Positions 37,701-44,848 of a stretch of 64,000 nucleotides of DNA are shown piece by piece (position 1 is the stretch's first letter; every line of letters starts with the position of its first letter). The DNA comes from WHSW01 sp963767475. Lineage in GTDB: Bacteria; Actinomycetota; Thermoleophilia; Solirubrobacterales; 70-9. Where the stretch lies: positions 1,364,001 to 1,428,000 of the forward strand of contig CAVYEI010000002.1 of assembly GCA_963767475.1 (NCBI GenBank). The letters run 5' to 3'. The position numbers and the translations under genes are program-made. Below the pieces are notes generated by a model that did no database searches, had not been told where the DNA came from, and saw only the letters and a program-made list of their open reading frames with translations.

Positions 37701-39224
37701 GATCGAGCCGGTGGCGATGATCGTCCCCTGGCCCTTCATCAGCCGCGGCACCGAGGCGACCGTCCCGAGTCCGCCGGGATTGGTCAAGGAGATCGTCGTG
37801 CCCTGGAAGTCGTCGGCGGTGAGCTTGTTCTCCCGCGTCTTCGTGATCAGGTCCTCGTAGTGGGAATGGAAGCCGGCGAAATCGACCGTGTCGGCGCCCT
37901 TGATGCACGGCACCATCAGGCTGCGACCACCCTTGCGCTCGACGTCGACGGCGATCCCGAGGTTGACATGCGGGTTCTCGATCACCTGCGGCTTGCCGTC
38001 GGCCTCGGCGTAGGTGCGGCTCATCACCGGCCATTCGATCCCGGCCTGCACGATCGCCCAGGCGACCAGGTGCGTGAACGAGACCTTCATCCCGCGCTCC
38101 TTGAGCGCCGCGTTGATCGCCTTGCGCTTGGCGTCGAGGACGTCGACGGGCAGGGTCCGGAAGGAGGTCGCCGTCGGCACCGTGAGGCTCTCGTCCATCG
38201 CCTTCGCCAGCATCGCGGCGGGCCCTCGCAGGGGCTTCGTTTCGCCGGCGGCCGCGGGTGCGGAGGGCGCCGCTCCGTTGCCGTCGGCGGCGGCGATCAC
38301 GTCCTCCTTGACCACCTTGCCGCCGGGGCCCGAGCCGCTGACCGAGCCGATGTCGACGCCCTTGGCGGCGGCGATCCGGCGAGCTACCGGCGAAGCGCGG
38401 CCGTTCCCGGAATCAGCTGACGTTCCGTCCGGAACAACGGACGTTCCGCCCGCCTCCTCCGCTTCGCGTCCGGGGGCGGCCGGCTCAGCTGAGGGCGCGG
38501 ATGTCGCGGAACCCGTGCCAGCGCCCACGGCCATCTCGGCGAGGGCTTGGCCCACCTGGACGGTGTCGTCGACGTTGACCAGAAGCTTGGTGACCGTGCC
38601 GGCGGCCGGTGCCGGGACCTCGGCGTCGATCTTGTCGGTCGAGACCTCGATCACGGTGTCGCCCTCGGCGATCTGCTGACCCTCGGTCACGTGCCATTCG
38701 AGCACCGTGCCCTCGGTGACCGACTCGCCCATCTCGGGCATCGACACAACGAACGTTTCGCCCGCCTCCTCGGCTTCGCCTCCGGGGGCGGCCGGGTCAG
38801 CAGAGGGCTCGCCGGTGGCGGTTGCGGCCGGAGTCTCGATCTGGCCGGGTTGGGCGGATTCGGAAGCGACCGAGTCGTCGCCGAGGTCTTCGTCGCCCTC
38901 GCCGCCGCCCATCACGAGTCCGTCGCCCTCCTTCAGCGGGGAGGCGTCGGCCGATGCTCCGTTTCCGGAGGCAGTGCCGTTGGGGTCGATCTGGGCGAGG
39001 ACCTGGCCGACCTCGACCGTGTCGTCGACCGCGGCCATGATCTTCGTGATCACGCCGGCGGCCGGCGCTGGGACCTCGGCATCGATCTTGTCGGTCGAGA
39101 CTTCGACGACGGTGTCGCCCTCGGCGACCTCCTGGCCCTCGGAGACGTGCCACTCGAGGATCGTTCCCTCGGTGACCGATTCCCCCATCTGGGGCATCTG
39201 CAGCTCGATCAGCCCATCCGGCAT
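34785..39224 (-). CDS. kgd: 2-oxoglutarate dehydrogenase, fused E2-E1 with two lipoyl domains
   Basis: A 1479-aa single polypeptide. Order: lipoyl domain 1 (Lys46 in 'STDKIDAEV'), linker, lipoyl domain 2 (Lys198, same motif), linker, E1/E3-binding peripheral domain (~278-312, 'SPVARRIAAAKGVDIGSVSG'), E2 succinyltransferase core (catalytic His ~538 in 'STYDHRIIQG'), then the thiamine-dependent E1 part to the end ('GMAHRGRLSVLAHNLG', 'GDAAFPGQGVVAETLNL'). Mycobacterial Kgd/OdhA proteins have E2 core plus E1 but lack lipoyl domains, so this is an extended form. It converts 2-oxoglutarate to succinyl-CoA with a separate E3. Both linkers carry a copy of the dispersed in-frame element. ATG 39224 follows AGGGGACA. 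Confidence 0.95.
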   Translation of the reverse strand: MPDGLIELQMPQMGESVTEGTILEWHVSEGQEVAEGDTVVEVSTDKIDAEVPAPAAGVITKIMAAVDDTVEVGQVLAQIDPNGTASGNGASADASPLKEGDGLVMGGGEGDEDLGDDSVASESAQPGQIETPAATATGEPSADPAAPGGEAEEAGETFVVSMPEMGESVTEGTVLEWHVTEGQQIAEGDTVIEVSTDKIDAEVPAPAAGTVTKLLVNVDDTVQVGQALAEMAVGAGTGSATSAPSAEPAAPGREAEEAGGTSVVPDGTSADSGNGRASPVARRIAAAKGVDIGSVSGSGPGGKVVKEDVIAAADGNGAAPSAPAAAGETKPLRGPAAMLAKAMDESLTVPTATSFRTLPVDVLDAKRKAINAALKERGMKVSFTHLVAWAIVQAGIEWPVMSRTYAEADGKPQVIENPHVNLGIAVDVERKGGRSLMVPCIKGADTVDFAGFHSHYEDLITKTRENKLTADDFQGTTISLTNPGGLGTVASVPRLMKGQGTIIATGSIAYPVEWAHAPAEKIKSLGVSKVMTMTSTYDHRIIQGAESGSFLRRIDQLLQGEDGFYEAVADALKIPVNLVTQAHPASASAPPLSATGGPSAPSAVVGAEPDRDLLQAVQAATSLLKAYRTHGHLAANVNPLGGQPKGDPALEPENLNLTPELMARIPAEILRIGVEGENLLDALPRMRDAYCSTIAYQIEHLASHQQRMWLREMIETGWHRAPLAPDEKRALLSRLLEVFQFERFLQKAYLGQKMFSIEGLDVTVPMLDEIATLARQNGADEVVIGMAHRGRLSVLAHNLGRSVESILAEFEGAKALDRVKAITAMPHSGTGDVKYHHGAEGLFTTRDDEQVKVRLYPNPSHLEFVDPVVTGGARAAQTEHSGPKLHHSPHVAVPVLLHGDAAFPGQGVVAETLNLQSLAGYSTGGTIHLITDNQVGFTTDPMEDRSTPYAGDMAKGFNCPIIHVNADDVEACIAAARLAMAYREQWGRDVVIDLIGYRRFGHNETDEPAYTQPKMAAQIKEHPPVSEIYAEQLIAEGVVSADDVAEDSKERLALLQGILKELRSKMEAGEYEDPSSTALGTGELDRTKSPEVETAVSEKRLRTLNEELLRVPDSFTIHRKLRKPLLGRMEKIDAGEIEYGHAEALAFASLLTEGTHIRLTGQDTERGTFSHRHLALHDENTGLRYVPIQNLTGALAPFELHNSPLSEAACLGFEYGYSAASPESLILWEAQFGDFANSAQVIIDSFIVAGESKWGQTTRLTLLLPHGYEGAGPEHSSARIERFIQLGSEGNIRLANPTTAAQYFHLLRRQARIAKPRPLVVFTPKGLLRLKGAASTLEELTHGAFQFVLDDRRTAERREQVDRLVLCSGKIFYDIDQHERRESADSVAVARVELLYPFARNELETLIASYPNLKKVVWVQEEPKNMGAWSVMARRLPELLPEGVEHMYVGRPQRSSPSEGYPGAHRLEQERIVLTALEG
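38436..38485 (-). repeat. dispersed in-frame element, copy 3 (second linker of the oxoglutarate dehydrogenase)
   Basis: 45 of 50 bases match copy 1. It encodes PAAPGREAEEAGGT at residues 248-261, between lipoyl domain 2 and the peripheral domain. It is the most diverged copy, so probably the oldest. Confidence 0.8.
38748..38797 (-). repeat. dispersed in-frame element, copy 2 (first linker of the oxoglutarate dehydrogenase)
   Basis: 48 of 50 bases match copy 1. It encodes PAAPGGEAEEAGET at residues 144-157, between the two lipoyl domains, in the same frame as the other copies. Confidence 0.85.
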
Positions 39225-39296
39225 CTTGTCCCCTGAGTCTATGAGGTTGGGGTTGGTCGCGTGCTGGCTTTTTCGGCCTGCAAGAGCGTCGCGCAG

Positions 39297-39602
39297 CTAG
39301 GCGACCCGGGCGACGAGGATGACGTCGTTGGCGGGCGCGTCGACGACGTCCTCACGCAGGAACGAACGCGCGATCGCGGCGTGGTCGCAAAAGCCGCAGC
39401 GCAGCGTCGCCCGCGGGCGGATCCGCGGCGCCGGCGAGATCGGCAGCGAGCACGACGGGCAGACCAGTGCCCCGCGCGCCAGCACCTGAACCCCGTTGGC
39501 CACCAGGCGAGGGTCCTCGCCGACCGCCGAGCCGCCGCTGCGGCCCTGCTTGACGTCGGGCTCGCCGCGATCGCCGTGGTCGGGAGCGAGCTCGAAACCC
39601 AT
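39297..39602 (-). CDS. small zinc-ribbon-like hypothetical protein
   Basis: A 101-aa protein. 'ALVCPSCSLPIS' and 'LRCGFCDHAAIARSFL' give two C-x-x-C pairs 20-odd residues apart, a likely zinc ribbon; the last 30 residues end in a short hydrophobic strand 'NDVILVARVA'. ATG 39602 lies 6 nt after TACTAT (39614-39609), whose last bases overlap the divergent -10 box TAGGGT (39613-39618) of the reductase gene. The two genes therefore share one compact promoter region. The function is not known. Confidence 0.7.
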   Translation of the reverse strand: MGFELAPDHGDRGEPDVKQGRSGGSAVGEDPRLVANGVQVLARGALVCPSCSLPISPAPRIRPRATLRCGFCDHAAIARSFLREDVVDAPANDVILVARVA

Positions 39603-39652
39603 GCTCCAATAGTAGGGTCAGCGTGGACGTCCAGCGGAGAAGAGGAGCGCGA

Positions 39653-41788
39653 ATGAGTTACTTCGTCACCGGCGCAACCGGGTTCATCGGTCGCAACCTG
39701 GTCGAGCTTCTGCTCGAGCGCGAGGGGACGATCTTCGTACTCGTTCGCGAGGGTTCGAAGGGGCGGCTGGAGGAGCTGCGAAACCGCTGGGGCGTGGACG
39801 ACGATCGGGTCGTCGGCATCGTCGGCGACCTCTCCGAGCCCAAGCTCGGCGTCTCGCCCGAGGACCTTGTGCGGCTGGAGGGCAACGTCGACCACCTCTT
39901 CCACCTCGCCGCGATCTACGACATGACCGCGAACGCCGAGACCCAGCGGGTCGCCAACGTCGAGGGCACCCGCCACATGGTCCAGTTCGCCGAAGCGGTC
40001 GAGGCCGGGCGCGTGCACATGGTCAGCTCGATCGCCGCCGCCGGCCTCTACAAGGGCACCTGGCGCGAGGACATGTTCGACGAGGCCCAGGAGGTCGACA
40101 ACCACCCCTACTTCCAGACCAAGCACGAGTCCGAGGGCGTCGTTCGCAACGAGCTCGACCGGCCCTGGCGCGTCTACCGACCCGGAATCGTCGTCGGCAA
40201 CTCCGAGACCGGCGAGATGGACAAGGTCGACGGTCCCTACTACTTCTTCAAGCTGATCCGGCGGATCCGAAACGCCGTCCCGCAGTGGCTGCCGATGCCC
40301 GGGGTCGAGGGCCGCGAGATCAACATCGTCCCGGTCGACTTCGTGGTCAAGGCGATGGATCACATCGCCCACCTCGACGGGCTCGACCGCCGGGCATTCC
40401 ACCTCACCGATCCGAATCCGCCGACGGCCGGCGAGGTGATCGACATCTTCGCCGGCGCCGCGCACGCGCCCCAGTCCTCGGTCCGCCTGCCCGCGGGCGC
40501 GATCGAGGCGCTGGAGCCGCTGCTCAAGCTCGGGACCACGGCGGTGCCGCTCTCGGACGCGGTCATCGATCGCGGGCTGGCCGACTTCGGCATCCCGCGC
40601 TCGGTGCTCGTCTACGTCAACTACCCGACCCACTTCGACTCCCGCCAGACCGAGGCCGCGCTCGAGGGCACCGGGATCGCGGTGCCGCCGCTGCAGGCAT
40701 ACGCGGGCAAGCTCTGGGACTACTGGGAGCGCCACCTGGATCCCGATCTGTTCCGCGACCGGACCCTGCTCGGCGCGGCGCGCGGCCGACTCGGACTGGT
40801 CGGCGGCCTCGCGCAGATCATCGAGCAGCAGATCCCCGACGAGCTGATGCGAATGGGCCGCCAGATCGTCGGCAACGTCTCGCTCGAGGCGGCCGTGCGC
40901 GGGCGGGTGATCATGGTCACCGGGGCCTCATCGGGGATCGGCAAGTCGGCGGCGGTGAAGATCGCCGACGCAGGCGGCACCGTGCTGCTCGTCGCGCGCA
41001 CCCCGGAAAAGCTGGAGCTGACCCGCGAGCAGATCCTCGCCGGCGGCGGGATCGCCTACATCCACCAGTGCGACCTCTCCGACTTCGACGACATCGACCG
41101 GATGGCGGAGGAGGTGCTCGAGCAGCACGGCCACGTCGATGTGCTCGTCAACAACGCCGGCCGCTCGATCCGGCGCTCGATCGCGCTCTCCTACGACCGC
41201 CCGCACGACTTCGAGCGCACGATGCAGCTCAACTACCTGGGCGCGGTGCGCCTGATCCTGAAGCTGCTGCCGGTGATGCGCGAGCGCAAGTCCGGCCAGA
41301 TCGTCCAGGTGAGCTCGATCGGCGTGCAGACGAACATGCCGCGGTTCTCGGCCTACGTCGCCTCGAAGGCGGCCCTGGAGGCGTTCTCGCGCTGCATCGC
41401 CTCCGAGATCATCGACGACGGCGTCCACATCACGACGATCAACATGCCGCTGGTGCGGACGCCGATGATCGCGCCGACGAAGATGTACGACCGCTTCCCG
41501 ACGATCACCCCGGAGGAGGCGGCGGACATGATCTGCGAGGCGATCATCCACAAGCCGAAGCGGATCGCGACCCCGATGGGAACGCTCGGCCAGATCCTCT
41601 ACGCGCTCAACCCGAAGTCGATCGACTACATCCTCAACACCGCCTACCACCTGTTCCCCGACTCGAGCGCCGCCAAGGGCGACAAGAAGCCCAGCGAGCC
41701 GGGGGCGCCGCCCGAGCAGACCACCGACGAGCAGGCCAACAGCCAGCAGGTCCTGTTCGCGAACCTGATGCGGGGAATGCACTGGTAG
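39653..41788 (+). CDS. two-domain fatty acyl-CoA reductase (NAD_binding_4 plus SDR)
   Basis: A 711-aa protein with two Rossmann-type domains. N-terminal (~1-370): 'FVTGATGFIGRNLVELLLER', 'YFQTKHESE' as the Y-x-x-x-K pair, extended-SDR type as in male-sterility/FAR proteins. C-terminal (~418-650): 'TGASSGIGKSAAVKIADAGG', 'NNAG', Ser in 'VSSIG', 'AYVASKAALEAFSR'. This order is the same as mycobacterial acyl-CoA reductases of the AcrA1 type, which reduce fatty acyl-CoA toward alcohols or aldehydes. AGAGGAG precedes ATG 39653. The alkyl-DHAP-synthase-like gene follows 7 nt later, so a fatty alcohol could pass directly to ether-lipid synthesis (inference). Confidence 0.85.
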   Translation: MSYFVTGATGFIGRNLVELLLEREGTIFVLVREGSKGRLEELRNRWGVDDDRVVGIVGDLSEPKLGVSPEDLVRLEGNVDHLFHLAAIYDMTANAETQRVANVEGTRHMVQFAEAVEAGRVHMVSSIAAAGLYKGTWREDMFDEAQEVDNHPYFQTKHESEGVVRNELDRPWRVYRPGIVVGNSETGEMDKVDGPYYFFKLIRRIRNAVPQWLPMPGVEGREINIVPVDFVVKAMDHIAHLDGLDRRAFHLTDPNPPTAGEVIDIFAGAAHAPQSSVRLPAGAIEALEPLLKLGTTAVPLSDAVIDRGLADFGIPRSVLVYVNYPTHFDSRQTEAALEGTGIAVPPLQAYAGKLWDYWERHLDPDLFRDRTLLGAARGRLGLVGGLAQIIEQQIPDELMRMGRQIVGNVSLEAAVRGRVIMVTGASSGIGKSAAVKIADAGGTVLLVARTPEKLELTREQILAGGGIAYIHQCDLSDFDDIDRMAEEVLEQHGHVDVLVNNAGRSIRRSIALSYDRPHDFERTMQLNYLGAVRLILKLLPVMRERKSGQIVQVSSIGVQTNMPRFSAYVASKAALEAFSRCIASEIIDDGVHITTINMPLVRTPMIAPTKMYDRFPTITPEEAADMICEAIIHKPKRIATPMGTLGQILYALNPKSIDYILNTAYHLFPDSSAAKGDKKPSEPGAPPEQTTDEQANSQQVLFANLMRGMHW

Positions 41789-41795
41789 GGCGAAC

Positions 41796-43415
41796 GTGAG
41801 CCGGCTCCGCAAGCACTGGGGCTGGGGCTTTGAGGACCAGCAGCCGTCGCCGGCCGACCTGAGCGCCGCGGCGATCGACATCCGCGAGCGGCTCGGCTTC
41901 TGCGGCGAGGCCGAGCAGCCGGTGGCGCTGGATGCGGTCGAGCTGCCGGCGCCGCGACTGCAGGCTCCGGCGTCGTTGGCCTCGATTCTCTCGGACGATC
42001 ACCGCGAACGCGTTGCGCACGCGCTCGGCAAGGCCTACCGCGACGTCGTCCGCGGCTTTCGCGGCCGGATCGACAACCCGCCCGACCTGATCGCCTCGCC
42101 CAACGACGAGGCCGAGCTCGAGCAGGTGCTCGGCTGGTGTGCCGACGCGGGCGCGGCCGCGATCCCCTACGGCGGCGGCACCAGCGTCGTCGGCGGGGTC
42201 GAGGCGCGGGTCGGCGACGACTACGCCGGTGCGGTGACGATCGACATGCGCGGCTTCGACCGCGTGCTCGAGGTCGACCCGGCCTCGCGCGCAGCCCGGA
42301 TCCAGGCCGGGGTCCTTGGTCCGTCGCTGAACGAGCAGCTCGCCGAGCACGAGCTCACCCTGCGCCACTTCCCGCAGTCGTTCGAGTACTCGACCCTCGG
42401 CGGCTGGATCGCGACCCGCGCCGGCGGCCACTTCGCCACCGTCTGGACTCACATCGACGACCTGGTCGAGTCGGTGCGCGCGATCACGCCCGCGGGCGCC
42501 TGGGAGAGCCGCCGGCTGCCGGGCTCTGGCGCCGGGCCGAGCCCCGACCGGATGCTGATCGGCTCCGAGGGCATCCTCGGGCTGATCACCGAGGCCTGGG
42601 TCAGGGTCCACGAGCGGCCGCGGCACAAGCTCTCCGCCGGGGTCGCGTTCGAGAGCTTCGCCGCGGGGGCGGAGGCCGTGCGGGCGCTGGCGCAGTCGGG
42701 GCTCAACCCGGCCAACTGCCGGCTGCTCGACGAGGCCGAGTCCGAGCTCACCCACGCCGACGAGGGCGGCCGCGCGACCCTGGTGCTGGGCTTCGAGTCC
42801 GCGCACCAGCCGGTCGACGTGCTCATGGACCAGGCGCTCGAGCTCGCCCGCGACCACGGGGGCGAGCCGGGGGAGGTTCGGGGCAAGCAGGCCGCCGAGG
42901 GCGCGCAGGGCTCGGATTCGGTCGGCGCCTGGCGCCACGCCTTCCTCGCCGCTCCCTACCTGCGCGACACCTTCGTCGCCGTCGGCGTGCTCTCCGACAC
43001 CTTCGAGACCGCGATCACCTGGGATCGGTTCGCCGACTTCCACGCGACCGTGATCGAGGCGGCCCGCGCGGCTGTCGCCGAGGCCTCGGGCACACCGGCG
43101 GAGGGCGATGCGGCGCCGAAGGTGATGTGCCGGTTCACCCATGTCTACCCCGACGGCCCGGCGCCCTACTTCACCATCCTGGCGCCCGCTCGCCGTGGTT
43201 CCGAGGTCGAGCAGTGGGACGAGATCAAGGCGGCGGTCTCCGACGTCCTGATCGACGCCGGCGGCACGATCACCCACCATCACGCCGTCGGCCGCGATCA
43301 CCGGCCTTGGTATGACCGCCAGCGCCCCGAGCCGTTCGCCGCCGCGCTGCGTGCCGCCAAGCGGGAGCTCGATCCCAGCGGGATCCTCAACCCCGGGGTG
43401 CTGATCGACCCGTGA
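41796..43415 (+). CDS. FAD-binding oxidase, alkyldihydroxyacetonephosphate synthase-like
   Basis: A 539-aa flavoprotein of the VAO/PCMH fold. The N-terminus 'LRKHWGWGFEDQ', then 'RIDNPPDLIASPNDEAELEQ' leads into the FAD pyrophosphate loop 'PYGGGTSVVGGVE' (~125-137); 'GSGAGPSPDRMLIGSEGILG' is a second FAD contact. 'GGTITHHHAVGRDHRPW' near residue 490 contains the His triplet required in alkyl-DHAP synthases, which swap the acyl chain of acyl-DHAP for a fatty alcohol. This supports the AGPS assignment over a generic lactate oxidase. GTG 41796 is coupled to the reductase upstream. It may make the first ether bond of ether phospholipids. Confidence 0.82.
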   Translation: MSRLRKHWGWGFEDQQPSPADLSAAAIDIRERLGFCGEAEQPVALDAVELPAPRLQAPASLASILSDDHRERVAHALGKAYRDVVRGFRGRIDNPPDLIASPNDEAELEQVLGWCADAGAAAIPYGGGTSVVGGVEARVGDDYAGAVTIDMRGFDRVLEVDPASRAARIQAGVLGPSLNEQLAEHELTLRHFPQSFEYSTLGGWIATRAGGHFATVWTHIDDLVESVRAITPAGAWESRRLPGSGAGPSPDRMLIGSEGILGLITEAWVRVHERPRHKLSAGVAFESFAAGAEAVRALAQSGLNPANCRLLDEAESELTHADEGGRATLVLGFESAHQPVDVLMDQALELARDHGGEPGEVRGKQAAEGAQGSDSVGAWRHAFLAAPYLRDTFVAVGVLSDTFETAITWDRFADFHATVIEAARAAVAEASGTPAEGDAAPKVMCRFTHVYPDGPAPYFTILAPARRGSEVEQWDEIKAAVSDVLIDAGGTITHHHAVGRDHRPWYDRQRPEPFAAALRAAKRELDPSGILNPGVLIDP

Positions 43416-43468
43416 ACGGCGTGCGGTAGGGTCGGCGAACAGGGACTTCGAGCGGGGAGGGAGCACGG

Positions 43469-44803
43469 ATGCGGCCCACGACCAGGATCAGGTGCGCCGT
43501 GCTGGCGCTTGGCGGTGCGCTCGCTCTGCTTGCGGCTTCGGCGGCGCAGGCGGACATCCGCTATGCCGCTCCGGGCGCGACCAACGTCAGCCCTGGCTGC
43601 CCGCAGGCCGACCCCTGCCCGATCCGCATCGCGATCGAAGGACTACCCGTCGTCGACGGTGACACCGTGCTTCTGGAGCCGGGGACCTACGACCTGGAGG
43701 GCGCCGCAGCGCTGGCCGTGGCCGACGAGGTCGATATCCGGCCCGCGCAGCCAGGCACTCGCCCACGGATTCTCAACACCGGGGAGCCGGTCTTCTACCT
43801 CGGCTCGGGCGCGATCCTTGCCGGCCTTCAGGTCGAGTCGGCCGCGATCGGCACGGGCGTCGGCGTCATTCACAGTGAGGCCGCGGGCGAGGTCGTGCGG
43901 CTCGAGCGGATGGTCGTTCTCGCCCCCTCGCTCGCCGGCTCACAGGGGATCGCGGTTCGCAGGGGCGGCATGGAGATCGTCGACAGCGCCGTCTACGTGA
44001 GTGGGGCCGGCTCCAATGCGATTGAGGTTTACGTGACCGTCTCGCCCCTTGACTCGGTAATCCGCAACTCGACCCTGGTCGCGGGGGGGACGGGGTCGGT
44101 CGCGATCGAGGCAACCAGCCCGTTCGTCGCGGTGGCGCAGGCGCTCGAGATCGTCAATTCGATCCTCGATGGCGATCCGGTCGCGATCGCGACCAGCAAT
44201 GGCGGTGGTCCCGCCGGGGCCGAGCTGGCGGTCACGGTCCGCTACTCGAACCTCGGCGCGGTCAGCGACCCGCCTGGTGACGACTCGTCGGTGACGATGG
44301 GGGCGGGCAACCAGTTGGCCGCCACGCCGCTGCTCGCCAACCCAGCTGCGGGCGACTTCACAGAGCTCACCGGTTCGCCCACCATCGATGCCGGCCTCGG
44401 CGACGGGCTCAGCGGCCCGCTCGACCTGCTCGGCGGGCCGCGGGTCCTCGGCGCCGGCGTCGACATCGGCGCGGACGAGTACCCGCCGCCGCCGGTCACC
44501 GAGCCGCCCGCGGTCGACGACCCTCCCGAGACCACGATCACCAAGGGCCCGAAGCGCAGGCAGAGGACGAAGGGCAAGCGGGCGAAGGCGAAGTTCGAGT
44601 TCACCTCCTCAGAATCCGGTTCGTCGTTCGAGTGCAAGCTCGACAAGGCCGGCTGGCAGCCCTGTGCCTCGCCGTATGAGATGAAGCTGAAGGCGAAGCG
44701 CAAGCCGAAGGATCACGCGCTCCTGGTGCGGGCAACCGATGCCGCGGGCAAGCTCGACCAGACCCCGGCCGAGTACCGCTGGACGATCAAGCGCAAGCGC
44801 TGA
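43469..44803 (+). CDS. secreted beta-helix protein with basic C-terminal Ig-like domain
   Basis: A 444-aa exported protein; signal peptide to about 'ASAAQADI'. Residues ~30-340 have short hydrophobic strands with glycine turns typical of a right-handed parallel beta-helix ('GDTVLLEPGTYDL', 'GSGAILAGLQVESAAIGTG', 'LDSVIRNSTLVAGG') and end with 'GAGVDIGADEY', a common end motif for such proteins. A Pro-rich linker leads to a Lys/Arg-rich domain with 'FECKLDKAGWQPCASPYEM', a disulfide-containing beta domain often seen at C-termini in this class. No catalytic residues of polysaccharide lyases are evident. ATG 43469 follows GGGAGGGAG. Confidence 0.75.
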   Translation: MRPTTRIRCAVLALGGALALLAASAAQADIRYAAPGATNVSPGCPQADPCPIRIAIEGLPVVDGDTVLLEPGTYDLEGAAALAVADEVDIRPAQPGTRPRILNTGEPVFYLGSGAILAGLQVESAAIGTGVGVIHSEAAGEVVRLERMVVLAPSLAGSQGIAVRRGGMEIVDSAVYVSGAGSNAIEVYVTVSPLDSVIRNSTLVAGGTGSVAIEATSPFVAVAQALEIVNSILDGDPVAIATSNGGGPAGAELAVTVRYSNLGAVSDPPGDDSSVTMGAGNQLAATPLLANPAAGDFTELTGSPTIDAGLGDGLSGPLDLLGGPRVLGAGVDIGADEYPPPPVTEPPAVDDPPETTITKGPKRRQRTKGKRAKAKFEFTSSESGSSFECKLDKAGWQPCASPYEMKLKAKRKPKDHALLVRATDAAGKLDQTPAEYRWTIKRKR

Positions 44804-44848
44804 GCCACGGCGACCCGGCGACGCCGCCCCGCCTAACCTCCAGCGGTC

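Noticed and set aside
34830..38420. 1196-codon open frame on the plus strand opposite the oxoglutarate dehydrogenase
   Set aside because: It is antisense to a protein with complete domain structure. Its translation is low-complexity Arg/Asp/Val/Leu sequence as produced by the complement of GC-rich codons, with no domain.
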